From Amphiduros pacificus (Eukaryota; Annelida; Polychaeta; Phyllodocida; Hesionidae), in the NCBI GenBank assembly GCA_949316495.1, contig OX439002.1, positions 10,658,001-10,722,000 of the forward strand: a stretch of DNA of 64,000 bases, given 5' to 3'. Every line of letters starts with the position of its first letter. The stretch's first letter is position 1. The notes below the pieces were generated by a model. The model did no database searches, had not been told where the DNA came from, and saw nothing but the letters and a program-made list of their open reading frames with translations. The translations under genes were made by a program, and so were the position numbers. This document shows, piece after piece, positions 24,301 through 37,420 of the stretch.

Positions 24301-26975
24301 CCATTCCTTAATCTCAGGCGTCTTCAGTCTATGATCACAGTTTCTTCTATCAGTAATCCATCTAACTTTATCACAAATTACTTGAGTGATAAAAGTAAGG
24401 AATGCCTGGGTGATAGTCCGGTTCTTTGTATCAGGTGGTTTAATAAGTTTCCTACAAGTTCTGATAAGAATTGTCAATGTCTGTGTACCTGTTTTAGGCC
24501 ACTGTTAGTATGTAGATTTCTGTGACACCAGGAAGAGAGTGGCTTTAGAATTTGGCATGAAATCTTGGTGTGACATCTGTGAACCATGCAATGAATTACT
24601 TACTCAGCGTCATATCAACTTTGATCATCTCCATTGTCTCTGCTCATATGTTTTTGATGTGTCGTTTTACTTGAAAACTCACTCCACTGGTCCCTTTACA
24701 TGACGCTGAGTTAAAACAATTATTCTCTTGGGCGGGATGTTAATTTACTATTAATTTAGGATAATTGCAAACTGTTGAGACTTTCAAAGGATGTGAAGTC
24801 TATTGAAGCTTCCTAAAACAATGGTGATAAAATGACTATCTCAAAGACAACCTGGGCAAAATTGCAACGCGCCCTTGATGGAAAGTAATTAAACATAGAC
24901 TAGTGTTTTAGCGAGTTCTTTGATTGTGGTTAGAGCTGAGAGTGAGATGCGAGGTGGACCTGGAGCTGAGCCAGTGTACAAGCGCAAACAAGCCGTGCCT
25001 GCCGAGTGCCAGTATTGTTACCAAGGTCTGTGCTAGATTGACAGAAGACCTCACCTTCAATGCGAGTAACTCATGCACGCGCTTCAAGGCACCGTGTTCT
25101 AAGGGCACCTACCGGCGTGTGAAACTCTTACAAAAGTATGTGCTGGTCTCAAAGACAGTCAAAAGACGTCAGAGAACGTCAGAAGTTTTCATGACATACA
25201 CATTTTGATCAATGGTGTTATAGATTCAGAGTAGGGGGGACAAAAATGCTAGCAGTGCCCCCCGTGAGTGAAGCGTCACCTGTTGGCAGACCTCCTTTGT
25301 TTCTCTACCTTTCTCAGGTGGGCTTTTCATGTTGTGCCGCCACGGGTTAACTTCGTTATTGAGTTGCAATCATGAGATGATTTACGCAACAGACATGCAA
25401 TCATGAAGATGGGAAGATGCACGGGGATCAAAGACATTGCCGGGAAGATGGACCTTAGATCCCGGCACAGTATTCTGGCGGCCCGGGGCTGCTTTCTGCA
25501 CAACTACTGCACCGGGACAACTGCATCTATTATAGAAAGTACCCCCATCCTGCCTCGCTTGTTTCTTTTACCAAATAATTGAATAAGACACTTATTTCTA
25601 AAAAAGTACTAATTGCATTCAACAAATAAAATAGAAACGTGTGTGTTAGATTTCTGTACATATCCTGTTTTCTTCTCAGGGCGCTACTCCGGAGACAGCT
25701 ACCGTTTCACTTTATTGGCAGGATGACATAACAAACGTGTTTTAAAAGCTTTGTCGCTTATCTCAAGATACATAGTCTCAGTGCAATTAGCTCTCCTTTT
25801 TGTCATGAGGAATCAAGCAGTGGACTATTTCGGAGTGTGGCATGGAACAAAAGAGTTTGGCCATGTGCGCAAAACATATGTACAGCGTAAGGTAATAAAA
25901 CTTTTTCAAGAAACTCTAAAACAAAACATGCAAAGATGCATCAAAAATGGTATCGTTTTGCAGCAAATGACACTTTGCGGATCACGTAATCTCTTAAAAC
26001 GGTGTTCAAATTATTTTCTCTGCTCCTCCCATTCTTTGAAAATGATGACCCTTTGAAAATAAGGTGCTAAATCTCCTTGACTCACGACTTAACATAGATA
26101 TTAAAGACAAATACAATCCTCAGCTCTCTACCTCTAACATTCCCACTTCAATGAAACTTGGCACACTCACTTAAGGTCTTTGGTATCGTTTTGTAAAATT
26201 TCCAGAATTGAGTTCAATTCAGATGTGTACATATGAGACGCCGGTGCCCAAGACGACCATGTCGTCTGCTGCATAATGGCGGGAAATGCCGTCCATTGCC
26301 AAACGATTATATTTGTGATTTGATCCCGCCATAAAATCCGTGTCTGTGGGATGATATATCACTTGTCACTTTATATATGATGATCTTAAACAAAACCAGC
26401 TATTTCTCGACATGGGGCTTTGGTCACTTTACTTAAATCCCTCAGACCCCATATTTCAGAGAAGATCCTCTTGGCATCAACCTTGCCAAGATACATTACA
26501 CTCGTGGACAATAATTTACCAAAACAATTCTTAAATTGTTAAGAACACATGAAGAAATATGATTAAAATCACATTTTTTAGGCGTGTCACTTTCATTTCT
26601 CGCTGTGGGTTGGTTATTAGCAATAAGTGGTATTATGTCGTCTGCATGTTTCATGTAACATTTTTTTATAACAATTGACACGTTTTAAGTGTCAAATTCA
26701 TAATAGAGATCATCACTTGTTTACTTTAAAAAACTATCACTTACTATCAGCTATCAGTTTTCAAACTAACAAGTCGTTATAGCTTTTGACAAAAAATATC
26801 CTCAAACTTGACTTATTGTTCGTCAGGTTCAGCCTAAAAATAATTAGCCAGCTGCGCTTTTTGTCATGGCTTGAATACATTATAAAACAACTATATGAAT
26901 TTATATGGCAAAATGTTATCATATTATAGGATAATGTCAGGAAGAGAGATCAACATCCTGATCCAGTCTATTATT
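21346..26975. other. Long single-copy intergenic stretch
   Basis: AT-rich DNA with no recognised gene. The GC-richer part around 24900-25700 looks less like drifted sequence but has no recognisable protein on either strand. TCAGCGTCAT at about 24604 faces ATGACGCTGA at about 24702, a 10-bp inverted pair 90 bp apart. Nothing else seen. Confidence 0.45.
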
Positions 26976-26979
26976 CAAC

Positions 26980-27690
26980 TTTTCTCCAGCTGTATTCTGA
27001 TCTACAGTCCACCAATCCTCCAGCTATATTCTGATCTGCAGTCCACCAATCCCCCAGCTGTATTCTGATCTACAGCCCGCCAACCCTCCAGCTGTATTCT
27101 GATCTACAGTCCACCAATCCTCCAGCTGTATTCTGATCTACAGCCCGCCAACCCTCCAGCTGTATTCTGATCTACAGTCCATCAATCCTCCAGCTATATT
27201 CTGATCTACAGTCCACTAATCCTCCAGCTATATTCTGATCTACAGCCCGCCAACCCTCCAGCTGTATTCTGATCTACAGTCCATCAATCCTCCAGCTGTA
27301 TTCTGATCTACAGTCCACCAATCCTCCAGCTATATTCTGATCTACAGTCCACCAATCCTCCAGCTGTATTCTGATCTACAGCCCGCCAACCCTCCAGCTG
27401 TATTCTGATCTACAGTCCATCAATCCTCCAGCTATATTCTGATCTACAGTCCACTAATCCTCCAGCTATATTCTGATCTACAGACCATCAATCCTCCAGC
27501 TACATTCTGATCTACAGTCCACCAATACTCCAGCTGTATTCTGATCTACAGTCCACTAATCCTCCAGCTGTATTCTGATCTACAGTCCACCAATCCTCCA
27601 GCTGTATTCTGATCTACAGTCCACCAATCCTCCAGCTGTATTCTGATCGACAGTCCACCAATCCTCCAGCTATATTCTGATCTGCAGTCC
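26980..27690. repeat. 34-bp satellite, subfamily 1, about 21 copies
   Basis: Units of 34 bp with core CTGTATTCTGATCTACAGTC and linker CACCAATCCTCCAG. Variants CTATATTC, CCCGCC and CATCAA recur in the same order, so groups of units were copied together. It aligns at about 24 of 34 positions with the larger array to its right. Confidence 0.95.
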
Positions 27691-27769
27691 ACTAACTTGT
27701 TGTCCTTGTAATTTTGTGAGCGTGTGGATTGTACATGTCAGCAAACAAACATAAAACGTTCATAAACCT

Positions 27770-30700
27770 ATCCTCCAACTCTATTTCCATCTATTGTCTA
27801 TTTGTACCCCAATGTACTCTATTGTCTGAATTCCTCCCACTGTATTCTCCTCTATTGTCTAGCTATACCCCCACTGTATTCTCATCTATTGTCTAGCTAT
27901 ACCCCAACTGTATTATCATCTATTGTCTAGCTATACCCCAACTGTATTATCATCTATTGTCTAGCTATACCCCAACTGTATTCTCCCCTATTGTCTAGCT
28001 ATTCCCCCACTGCATTCTTATCTTTTGTTTAGCTATACCCCCACTGTATTCTCCTCTATTGTCTAGCTATACCACACTGTATTCTCCTCTATTGTCTAGC
28101 TATACCCCACTGCATTCTCATCTATTGTTTAGCTATACTCCACTGTAGTCTCATCTATTGCCTAAGTATACCACACTGTATTCTCCTCTATGGTTTAGCT
28201 ATACCCACACTGTATTCTCATCTATTGTCTAGCTATACCCCACTGCATTCTCATCTATTGTTTAGCTATAGTCCACTGTAGTCTCATCTATTGTCTAAGT
28301 ATACCACACTGTATTCTCCTCTATGGTTTAGCTATACCCACACTGTATTCTCATCTATTGTCTAGCTATACCCACATTGTATTCTCATCTATTGTCTTGG
28401 TATACCCCCACTGTATTCCCATCTATTGTCTAGCTATACCCGCATTGTATTCTCATCTATTGTCTTGGTATACCCCCACTATATTCTCATCTATTGTCTT
28501 GGTATACCCCCACTGTATTCCCATCTATTGTCTTGGTATACCCCCACTGTATTCTCATCTATTGTCTTGGTATACCCCCACTGTATTCCCATCTATTGTC
28601 TAGCTATACCCCCTTTGTATTCTCATCTATTGTCTTGGTATACCCCCACTGTATTCCCATCTATTGTCTTGGTATACCCCCACTGTATTCTCATCTATTG
28701 TCTTGTTATACCCCACTGTATTCTCATCTATTGTCTTGGTATACCCCCACTGTATTCCCATCTATTGTCTAACTATACCCCCTTTGTATTCTCATCTATT
28801 GTCTTGGTATACCCCCACTGTATTCCCATCTATTGTCTTGGTATACCCCCACTATATTCGCATCTATTGTCTTGGTATACCCCCACTGTATTCTCCTCTA
28901 TTGTCTTGGTATACCCCCACTGTATTCCCATCTATTGTCTAGCTATACCCCCTTTGTATTCTCATCTATTGTCTTGGTATACCCCCACTGTATTCCCATC
29001 TATTGTCTTGGTATACCCCCACTGTATTCTCATCTATTGTCTTGGTATACCCCCACTGTATTCCCATCTATTGTCTTGGTATACCCCCACTATATTCGCA
29101 TCTATTGTCTTGGTATACCCCCACTGTATTCCCATCTATTGTCTTGGTATATCCCCACTATATTCGCATCTATTGTCTTGGTATACCCCCACTGTATTCC
29201 CATCTATTGTCTTGGTATACCCCCACTATATTCGCATCTATTGTCTTGGTATACCCCCACTGTATTCTCATCTATTGTCTTGGTATACCCCCACTGTATT
29301 CCCATCTATTGTCTAGCTATACCCCCTTTGTATTCTCATCTTTTGTCTTGGTATACCCCCACTGTATTCCCATCTATTGTCTTGGTATACCCCCACTGTA
29401 TTCTCATCTATTGTCTTGGTATACCCCCACTGTATTCCCATCTATTGTCTTGGTATACCCCCACTATATTCGCATCTATTGTCTTGGTATACCCCCACTG
29501 TATTCTCCTCTATTGTCTTGGTATACCCCCACTGTATTCTCATCTATTGTCTTGGTATACCCCCACTGTATTCTCATCTATTGTCTTGGTATACCCCCAC
29601 TATATTCTCATCTATTGTCTTTGTATACCCCCTTTGTATTCTCATCTATTGTCTTGGTATACCCCCACTATATTCTCATCTATTGTCTTGGTATACCCCA
29701 CTGTATTCTCATCTATTGTCTAGCTATATCCCCTTTGAATTCTCATCTATTGTCTTGGTATACCCCCACTATATTCTTATCTATTGTCTTGGTATACCCC
29801 CACTATATTCGCATCTATTGTCTTGGTATACCCCCACTGTATTCTCATCTATTGTCTTGGTATACCCCACTGTATTCTCATCTATTGTCTTGGTATACCC
29901 CCACTATATTCCCATCTATTGTCTAGTTATACCCCCACTGTATTCCCATCTATTGTCTAGTTATACCCCCACTGTATTGTCTTGTCCCATCTATTGTCTT
30001 GGTATACCCCCACTATATTCCCATCTATTGTCTTGGTATACCCCCACTGTATTCCCATCTATTGTCTAGTTATACCCCCACTGTATTGTCTTGTCCCATC
30101 TATTGTCTTGGTATACCCCCACTATATTCCCATCTATTGTCTTGGTATACCCCCACTGTATTCCCATCTATTGTCTAGTTATACCCCCACTGTATTGTCT
30201 TGTCCCATCTATTGTCTTGGTATACCCCCACTATATTCCCATCTATTGTCTTGGTATACCCCCACTGTATTCCCATCTATTGTCTAGTTATACCCCCACT
30301 GTATTGTCTTGTCCCATCTATTGTCTTGGTATACCCCCACTACATTCCCATCTATTGTCTAGTTATACCCCCACTGTATTGTCTTGTCCCATCTATTGTC
30401 TTGGTATACCCCCACTATATTCCCATCTATTGTCTTGGTATACCCCCACTATATTCCCATCTATTGTCTAGTTATACCCCCACTGTATTCTCATCTATTG
30501 TCTTGGTATACCCCCACTATATTCTCATCTATTGTCTTGGTATACCCCCACTGTATTCTCATCTATTGTCTTGGTATACCCCACTGTATTCCCATCTATT
30601 GTCTTGGTATACCCCCACTATATTCTCATCTATTGTCTTGGTATACCCCCACTGTATTCTCCTCTATTGTCTAGCTATACCCCCACTGTATTCCCATCTA

Positions 30701-31655
30701 TTGTCTAGTTATACCCCCACTGTATTCCCATCTATTGTCTTGGTATACCCCCACTATATTCCCATCTATTGTCTTGGTATACCCCCACTGTATTCCCATC
30801 TATTGTCTAGTTATACCCCCACTGTATTCTCATCTATTGTCTTGGTATACCCCCTTTGTATTCTCATCTATTGTCTTGGTATACCCCCACTGTATTCTCA
30901 TCTATTGTCTTGGTATACCCCCACTATATTCTCATCTATTGTCTTGGTATACCCCCACTGTATTCCCATCTATTGTCTTGGTATACCCCCACTATATTCT
31001 CATCTATTGTCTTGGTATACCCCCACTGTATTCTCATCTATTGTCTAGCTATACCCACATTGTATTCTCATCTATTGTCTTGGTATACCCCCACTGTATT
31101 CCCATCTATTGTCTTGGTATACCCCCACTATATTCTCATCTATTGTCTTGGTATACCCCCACTGTATTCTCATCTATTGTCTTGGTATACCCCACTGTAT
31201 TCCCATCTATTGTCTTGGTATACCCCCACTATATTCTTATCTATTGTCTTGGTATACCCCCACTGTATTCTCATCTATTGTCTTGGTATACCCCCACTGT
31301 ATTCTCATCTATTGTCTTGGTATACCCCCACTATATTCTCATCTATTGTCTTGGTATACCCCCACTGTATTCTCATCTATTGTCTTGGTATACCCCCACT
31401 ATATTCTCATCTATTGTCTTGGTATACCCCCACTGTATTCTCATCTATTGTCTTGGTATACCCCCACTGTATTCTCATCTATTGTCTTGGTATACCCCCA
31501 CTGTATTCTCATCTATTGTCTTGGTATACCCCCACTGTATTCTCATCTATTGTCTTGGTATACCCCCACTGTATTCCCATCTATTGTCTTGGTATACCCC
31601 CACTGTATTCCCATCTATTGTCTTGGTATACCCCCACTGCATGTTTACTGTATTG
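27770..31655. repeat. 34-bp satellite, subfamily 2, about 114 copies
   Basis: Nearly 3.9 kb of 34-bp units with core CTGTATTCTCATCTATTGTC followed by TTGGTATACCCCCA or TAGCTATACCCC. The left 600 bp is varied (TAGCTATA type, 33-35 bp). From about 28400 units are almost identical (TTGGTATA type). Positions that vary (CTCAT, CCCAT, CGCAT, CTGTA, CTATA) recur in blocks. The + strand is very C-rich and G-poor and lacks stop codons in all frames, giving spurious frames of up to 313 codons. Confidence 0.97.
29925..30400. repeat. 109-bp higher-order repeat inside the 34-bp satellite
   Basis: A block of three 34-bp units plus a 7-bp insertion (GTATTGTCTTGTCCCATC) recurs with a 109-bp period, at about 29975, 30084, 30193, 30302 and, shortened, 30377. 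Copies are essentially identical, marking the most recent amplification in the array. Confidence 0.88.
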
Positions 31656-31659
31656 TCTA

Positions 31660-32275
31660 CGTATACTCATACATAGTGTATTCTCATATTATGGTCCGAT
31701 TATGCTGCAACACTTTCAATATCTTAACAAAAATCACTGGATATGTAAGTTTAATGTCCAAACTGGTTTCCAAATCGCTGGATTTATCTGAGTGGTCCAT
31801 TTAACCCATATCCCTGTGGTACAAGGGGGTAATGTCGTTGGCTGCGATACGATTAGGTTTTAGTAGTGTAGTCATTAGCTTTAGATTCAATGCGGTAGAT
31901 GTGCAACATTATGTTTATTTAAATTGTTAACCTTTCCCCAATGGCAATGACTCTAAGAATTGTCTGGATTTACGGTTGGTATATACAATCATCTTATGTG
32001 TGTTAGTCATATATATTAAAAAAACACTTGTCTGGAGGAAATCTTAGCAACAATAAAAAGGAAGTTCGTTTCTTGCATGACCCGGATCATATTCTTTAGA
32101 GCTGATGGGTTTGTGGTTTTTTAAAACACAATTGTTCATTTTTTAATTCATCATCCACTATATTGATATCAACATCTGTTGGTGTTCACTTGAAGCATTA
32201 ATCTGCCCTCAGTCTTATTGTTCACAGCAGCTATAACATCCACTGCTTCAATTTAATTTCTCAGAGAAGAATATC
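31660..32275. other. Single-copy spacer between arrays
   Basis: AT-rich spacer between the 34-bp and 24-bp arrays. Nothing recognised. Confidence 0.5.
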
Positions 32276-32277
32276 AT

Positions 32278-32347
32278 ACCTCTATGTGCATAATATCAGT
32301 GAACCTCTATGTGCATAATATCAGTGAACCTCTATATGCATAATATC

Positions 32348-32406
<59 letters not shown>

Positions 32407-33020
32407 ATCATACATGCATAATACCATGAACCATTATGTGTGTCTTATATCATGAACCTCTATGTGTCTTATATCATGAACCTCTATGTGTCTTATATCA
32501 TGAACCTTTATGTGTGTCTTATATCATGAACCTCTATGTGTCTTATATCATGAACCTTTATGTGTGTCTTATATCATGTGTCTTATATCATGAACCTCTG
32601 TATGTATTATATCATGAACCTCTGTATGTAATATATCATGAACCACCATGTGTCTTATATCATGAACCTCTGTATGTAGTATATCATGAACCTCTGTATG
32701 TAATATATCATGAACCTCTGTATGTAATATATCATGAACCACCATGTGTCTTATATCATGAACCTCTATGTGTCTTATATCATGAACCTCCGTATGTATT
32801 ATATCATGAACCTCTATGTGTCTTATATCATGAACCTCTGTATGTATTTTATCATGAACCTCTGTATGTATTATATCATGAACCTCTATGTGTCTTATAT
32901 CATGAACCTCTGTATGTATTATATCATGAACCTCTATGTGTCTTATATCATGAACCTCTATGCGTCTTATATCATGAACCTCAATGTGTCTTATATCATG
33001 TGTCTTATATCATGAACCTC
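32278..33020. repeat. 24/25-bp minisatellite split by a TC microsatellite
   Basis: Three 25-bp units (CCTCTATGTGCATAATATCA) precede a pure TC run of about 48 bp at 32355-32402. About 25 units of 24 bp follow (CCTCTATGTGTCTTATATCA plus TGAA). The two unit types are clearly related, so the TC tract grew inside one array. The 24-bp length gives a 198-codon open frame made of an octapeptide; it is not considered a gene. Confidence 0.93.
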
Positions 33021-33024
33021 CATT

Positions 33025-35644
33025 TCAAGTGAAATGTCTTTGTCTTTATTCTTCTCATGCACTAATAACTGCATATGATTCATTCACTCATCTTATATGT
33101 AAATAAATCAATATCTATCTATATTAAATGGTGGTACCATGTATAATGTTTACCTCAAAGCTATTATCTTATTGATTATCAAAAAGTTTTATTTCTAATT
33201 TCCAATAGAATGCCACCATCGCAATCACTGAAAGCGCTATGATCAGGTACAGCCGACGACAACAAAGCTGCGGTTCAGCTTTTTTATTGATTGCCGATGT
33301 TTTTCACACCATCTAACGAATATCTTCGAGAGTGAAAATGTACTTTAAAGGCTTTGAAAATGGAACTGCAGCTCTGTTGTCGTCGGCTGTATCTATTGTT
33401 TCTAAAAAAAGATTATTATTGAGAATTCCTAAAATATTAAGGTACAATATGACTGGCACATGGCATTCAAAAGTCAGAAGACAATTTCAAATATTCTCAA
33501 CATTGAAACAATTTAACTCTAGGAAAAGCGGAGATTAACCCACTCAAAGTATTTATTCCTCATTATGTAAGAGTGTTCAGGGCACTTCATTCCACGCTAT
33601 TTACTGCATGGTCCAGTGTGAAAAGACACGATTGCTTGTCACCATGCTGTCCTTATAATAATACCAAGAACGCACATCCGGTTCGCAAACCAATCACGGC
33701 AGCCCAAACAATGGAAGAGATTCTTTTCGACTAATCAAAGACCAGCTAATAAATGGATACAAGAAATGTCCGTATTGACAATGGCAAACAAGATCTGTCT
33801 GTATTTCAATCTTGCAAAACTCGAGAAATAGACAGAATATGGTCGAAAATCGTTTTTCGCATGCGTTTGTTTTGCCTTCAGGTTTCAGCTGAGTAGGCTA
33901 TAGAGTTTTACTCTATTGTCGCCCTATATCATGGTCATCTTGAAGTTATCTTCCCGCTTGATGGCGCTCTTGCATGAAGATAGGAAATGGTGAGAAACGA
34001 ATAGCAGTGCGTGTTTGACCATGTTGGCCGAGTATTTGAAATTCACAGGCTTGGCTTGAGACATTTTGTGAAATTGCTAAATTATTGTATAACTTTGTGT
34101 TTCATTTCATTTTTGTTTCCCATCATATTAATTTGCAAAGTCAAAACCTGCGTGACCTTGATAATTTTTTTAATCACCACTTGTGATTCTTAATATTGAA
34201 TATTGATCTCCTAAATTAACAAAATCTGGCACTCAGTTTAATAGACTGCTGATTTTCAGCGTCCTTAAATTCCACGTGTTCCTGCCATACAGGAAGCTAT
34301 ATTTAGAAAAGGAGATAGATATGACCTTACCTCAGATTAAATAATTATAAATAAAGGTAATCATTCTGAGCTGTTTTGAAAAGTACCTTATTTACATAAA
34401 CTGGGCCACATTTGTATTGTTGTCTAGATACAATAAAACATACCTTATGCTGAGATGAATGTATTTGGCGTGATCTTATGTGTTATTTCTCAATACAAAA
34501 ATCTTTCCACTTTATAATAAATGAAACTTTATCACACATATTGTTGCGTTTGGAACGGAATTTATACAGTGGAGAAACAGAACAACAGAGTTACATCAAT
34601 GGTTCATTCAAGTTGACGATGATTAAGAAAGACAATACTCACATCATTTAAAAGAAAAAGTTAATAAAAAAGAACTCTTAGTGATAATTATGTATAATTA
34701 CAAATCCTGCTATTATGGAGTCAATAGTCGCAAATTTATAGGAAATCAATTTTTGAACTTAAGGGAAGGTGGCGTGAGGAATTGCTCAATCTGTTTTAAT
34801 TAATTACGATATTACAGAAAATAAATAACAATGCACGTTATAACATTGAGCGGTAGATATTGTATTTGTTGTTCAGGTCTGAAGAAAAAATAGCCCTTTT
34901 TACTTCCATTGTCCACAAGATATGGCCAATGGAGAGTGTTTCACAGAATACTGGTACAACTATTCTACCTGACCTGACCGGTTCTAGATTATGGTTAAGG
35001 GGTTTTCTATAGAAATAAACTGGGGCCAAGCTTTATCATTGAGCTTATAAGGAATAATGAGAGGAATAAATTCCACCAAATAATAAATATATTATTACTC
35101 TTTTCCTTTCATTCCATTATCTATCAAAGATGGGTAATATATTCACAGGGGCATCAGTCTTGCAGTTCCTGTTAGGTTTATTCTTACTTTAAAGTCATTT
35201 TATACTTCCCCTAATCAATCTGATCTTTCCATTAATAAATTTAGAATAATAAAAAGGTTCAATCTGAAAGATGCATGGAAAGCAGAAAAAATCGGCATTA
35301 ATGAACCAGTTCCTGTTAATACATGTACACCTGAATGAAATAATATTAAGCAAAAGTACATACTGACCTTTATTGCATTTGTAATTTCCCAAATTAATAA
35401 AAATCCAGTGATGCAGCTTGGTAAAGTAAATTTTATCTACATGAACCCATATCCGTGCGATATATTAGAATATTTGTTTGTGTGGCACCCCTGCATGGTG
35501 TTTATTGATAAATGGAATATTAAACAAAAAATGTCATGGACAATATATTCCTTGTGTTTCACTTGTTTGTTCTATTGTGGTCCAAAGATTTATTCACAAT
35601 AAATAACACTGAAATATTTATGTAAAACAAGTGAATAGTGAGTG
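33025..35644. other. Single-copy stretch containing an inverted repeat
   Basis: AT-rich single-copy DNA. Apart from the foldback listed at 33249-33390 nothing is recognised. Confidence 0.5.
33249..33390. repeat. Foldback: 28-bp near-perfect inverted repeat
   Basis: The left arm 33249-33276 (ACAGCCGACGACAACAAAGC and on) is the reverse complement of 33363-33390 (ending GTTGTCGTCGGCTGT) at 26 of 28 positions. The loop is 86 nt. The arms are GC-rich in AT-rich surroundings. No target duplication is evident. It could be a small foldback element, an inverted duplication, or the stem of a structured RNA. Confidence 0.8.
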
Positions 35645-35932
35645 CCTTGCCCTAACTGTGCCCTGACTGTGCCCTGACTGTTCCCTGATTCCCTGACTGT
35701 TCCCTGACTATTCCCTGACTGTGCCGTGACTGTTCCATGACTATTCCCTGACTGTGCCGTGACTGTTCCCTGACTGCCGTGACTGTGCCGTGACTGTGCC
35801 CTGACTGTTCCCTGACTGTTCCCTGATTGTGCCCTGACTGTTCCCTGACTGTTCCCTGACTGTGCCCTGACTGTGCCCTGACTGTGCCCTGACTGTGCCC
35901 TGACTGTTCCCTGACTGTGCCCTGACTCATCA
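35645..35932. repeat. 11-bp minisatellite, block 1, about 26 copies
   Basis: Tandem 11-bp units CCCTGACTGTG and CCCTGACTGTT, with CCGTGACTGTG and CCCTGACTATT variants. Two related blocks lie 1.1-2.1 kb to the right. Open frames on the - strand are repeat by-products. Confidence 0.94.
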
Positions 35933-35934
35933 GC

Positions 35935-37020
35935 GAGAATGAGTGACATACCGCATGTAACGGGTTTATAGCAGTGGGAGGAGCGGACGTCCAGAAAGCA
36001 CCCTGCAGAGCACTTTCAGTGACAGAGATTCAGCATATTTAGGCAAATCCAATACCCTGGGACATTTTAATGGCTGAGGTGGAAACAATCAAATGGACCC
36101 AAGTTCTGTCATGTATTACTAATAGAATTATCCAAATAGTAAAAGGGATCATAGACAATTTTAATGATTGGCCACTTTTAGTGATGTGTTTCATAGACAT
36201 ATTCATAAAAGGATTTCACTAACATCCTCATATTGTTCAGAAAAATCAAATACATGACATTTTTTAGAAATACATCAGCTACTAAATGTTATAACCCAAT
36301 TGACTCTACATTCAATATATTTTTTATTTATATTTTTTTTAATCATTTCTATTCATGACTAATTTTCTCATATTTTTCAGGGAATATTTCTTCTTTTTTT
36401 AGGTATTATTATGATAAGAGCAACTTATTGCTGATTATTTTCTGAAATTAGATTAATATTCAATTTATCTAATACCTCAAAAATAAATGTGAGGTCAAAT
36501 TAAAGTCTGTCAATTTGTCACTTTTGTAACCCTACCGATTTAAGCTATTTTTAATCATTTTAGCTTCACAATAAATCTTGAAATTGACGGACTTTTTTTT
36601 CAATTTCTTTTTAGTATTAATGTGTTTTTCTGTGCAGTATTCTATATATTTTCATAAACTAACCCCCAATAAGCTGGCATTTTTATATTATTTAAAAAAA
36701 ATAGTATTATAGTATTTTCCTCTGTTTTCCATTATAGATTGACCACAAAACTATAAATTGCTCTCAAATTGTTAATTATGAACAGATTTTGATGAATAAG
36801 GACTCTACAAGCTCGTATTTGAAAGATGTAGATGATAGGATAATAAAACATGTAGATAATTTCGTGGAAATAGGCTTTCTATTTTCAAGGTCATTGAAAG
36901 GTCACTTCAAGGTCACTGGCAATATTTGATCAAAATAGCCTAAGAAGGTTGACATTCGATCACATATCATTTGTAGATGTATTCTGAGTAGCAAAAAAGT
37001 TATATCCCTATGTCTGCCAT
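35935..37020. other. AT-rich spacer between 11-bp repeat blocks
   Basis: Very AT-rich single-copy DNA with no gene seen. At its right end (36890-36925) lie two TTCAAGGTCA sites and one AAAGGTCA, resembling the nuclear-receptor half-site of the 146-bp repeats. Confidence 0.5.
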
Positions 37021-37024
37021 TTCT

Positions 37025-37420
37025 AGTGATGAGTGCCCTGACTATGCCCTGACTGTGCCTTGACTGTGCCCTGATTATTCCCTGACTGTGCCCTGACTGT
37101 GCCCTGACTGTTCCCTGACTGTTCCCTGACTGTGCCGTGACTGTTCCCTGACTGTGCCCTGAATGTGTCCTGACTATTCCCTGACTGTGCCCTGAATGTG
37201 TCCTGACTGTGCCCTGACTGTTCTCTGACTGTGCCCTGACTGTTCCCTGACTATTCCCTGACTGTGCCCTGACTGTTCCCTAACTATGCCCTGACTGTGC
37301 CCTGACTGTGCCCTTACTGTGCCTTGACCGTTCCCTGTCTGTTTCTTGATTAATCCCTGATTAATCTAAGATACACTTTTCACACTTTATCACCCAATTT
37401 ACTCTTTTGCTACAACATCT
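37025..37420. repeat. 11-bp minisatellite, block 2, with unique tail
   Basis: About 29 units of the CCCTGACTGTG family followed by a 75-bp single-copy tail (from GATTAATCTAAGATACAC). The part from about 37069 is the first copy of a direct duplication with block 3. Confidence 0.93.

Noticed and set aside
26980-31655. Regularly spaced direct repeats reminiscent of a CRISPR array
   Set aside because: There are no unique spacers; units abut and the host is an animal. It is a satellite.
28358-31804. Many overlapping open frames of 80-313 codons in all three + frames
   Set aside because: They arise because the 34-bp C-rich satellite has no stop codon in any + frame. The three translations are frame-shifted readings of one DNA unit, with no splice or start context.
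32436-33032. 198-codon frame with a VLYHEPLC-type octapeptide
   Set aside because: The 24-bp unit is divisible by three, so the frame stays open by construction; no gene signals.
35590-35949. 119-codon - strand frame with an SGHSQGTVRAQ-like repeat
   Set aside because: Translation of the 11-bp minisatellite (33 nt is eleven codons); not a protein gene.
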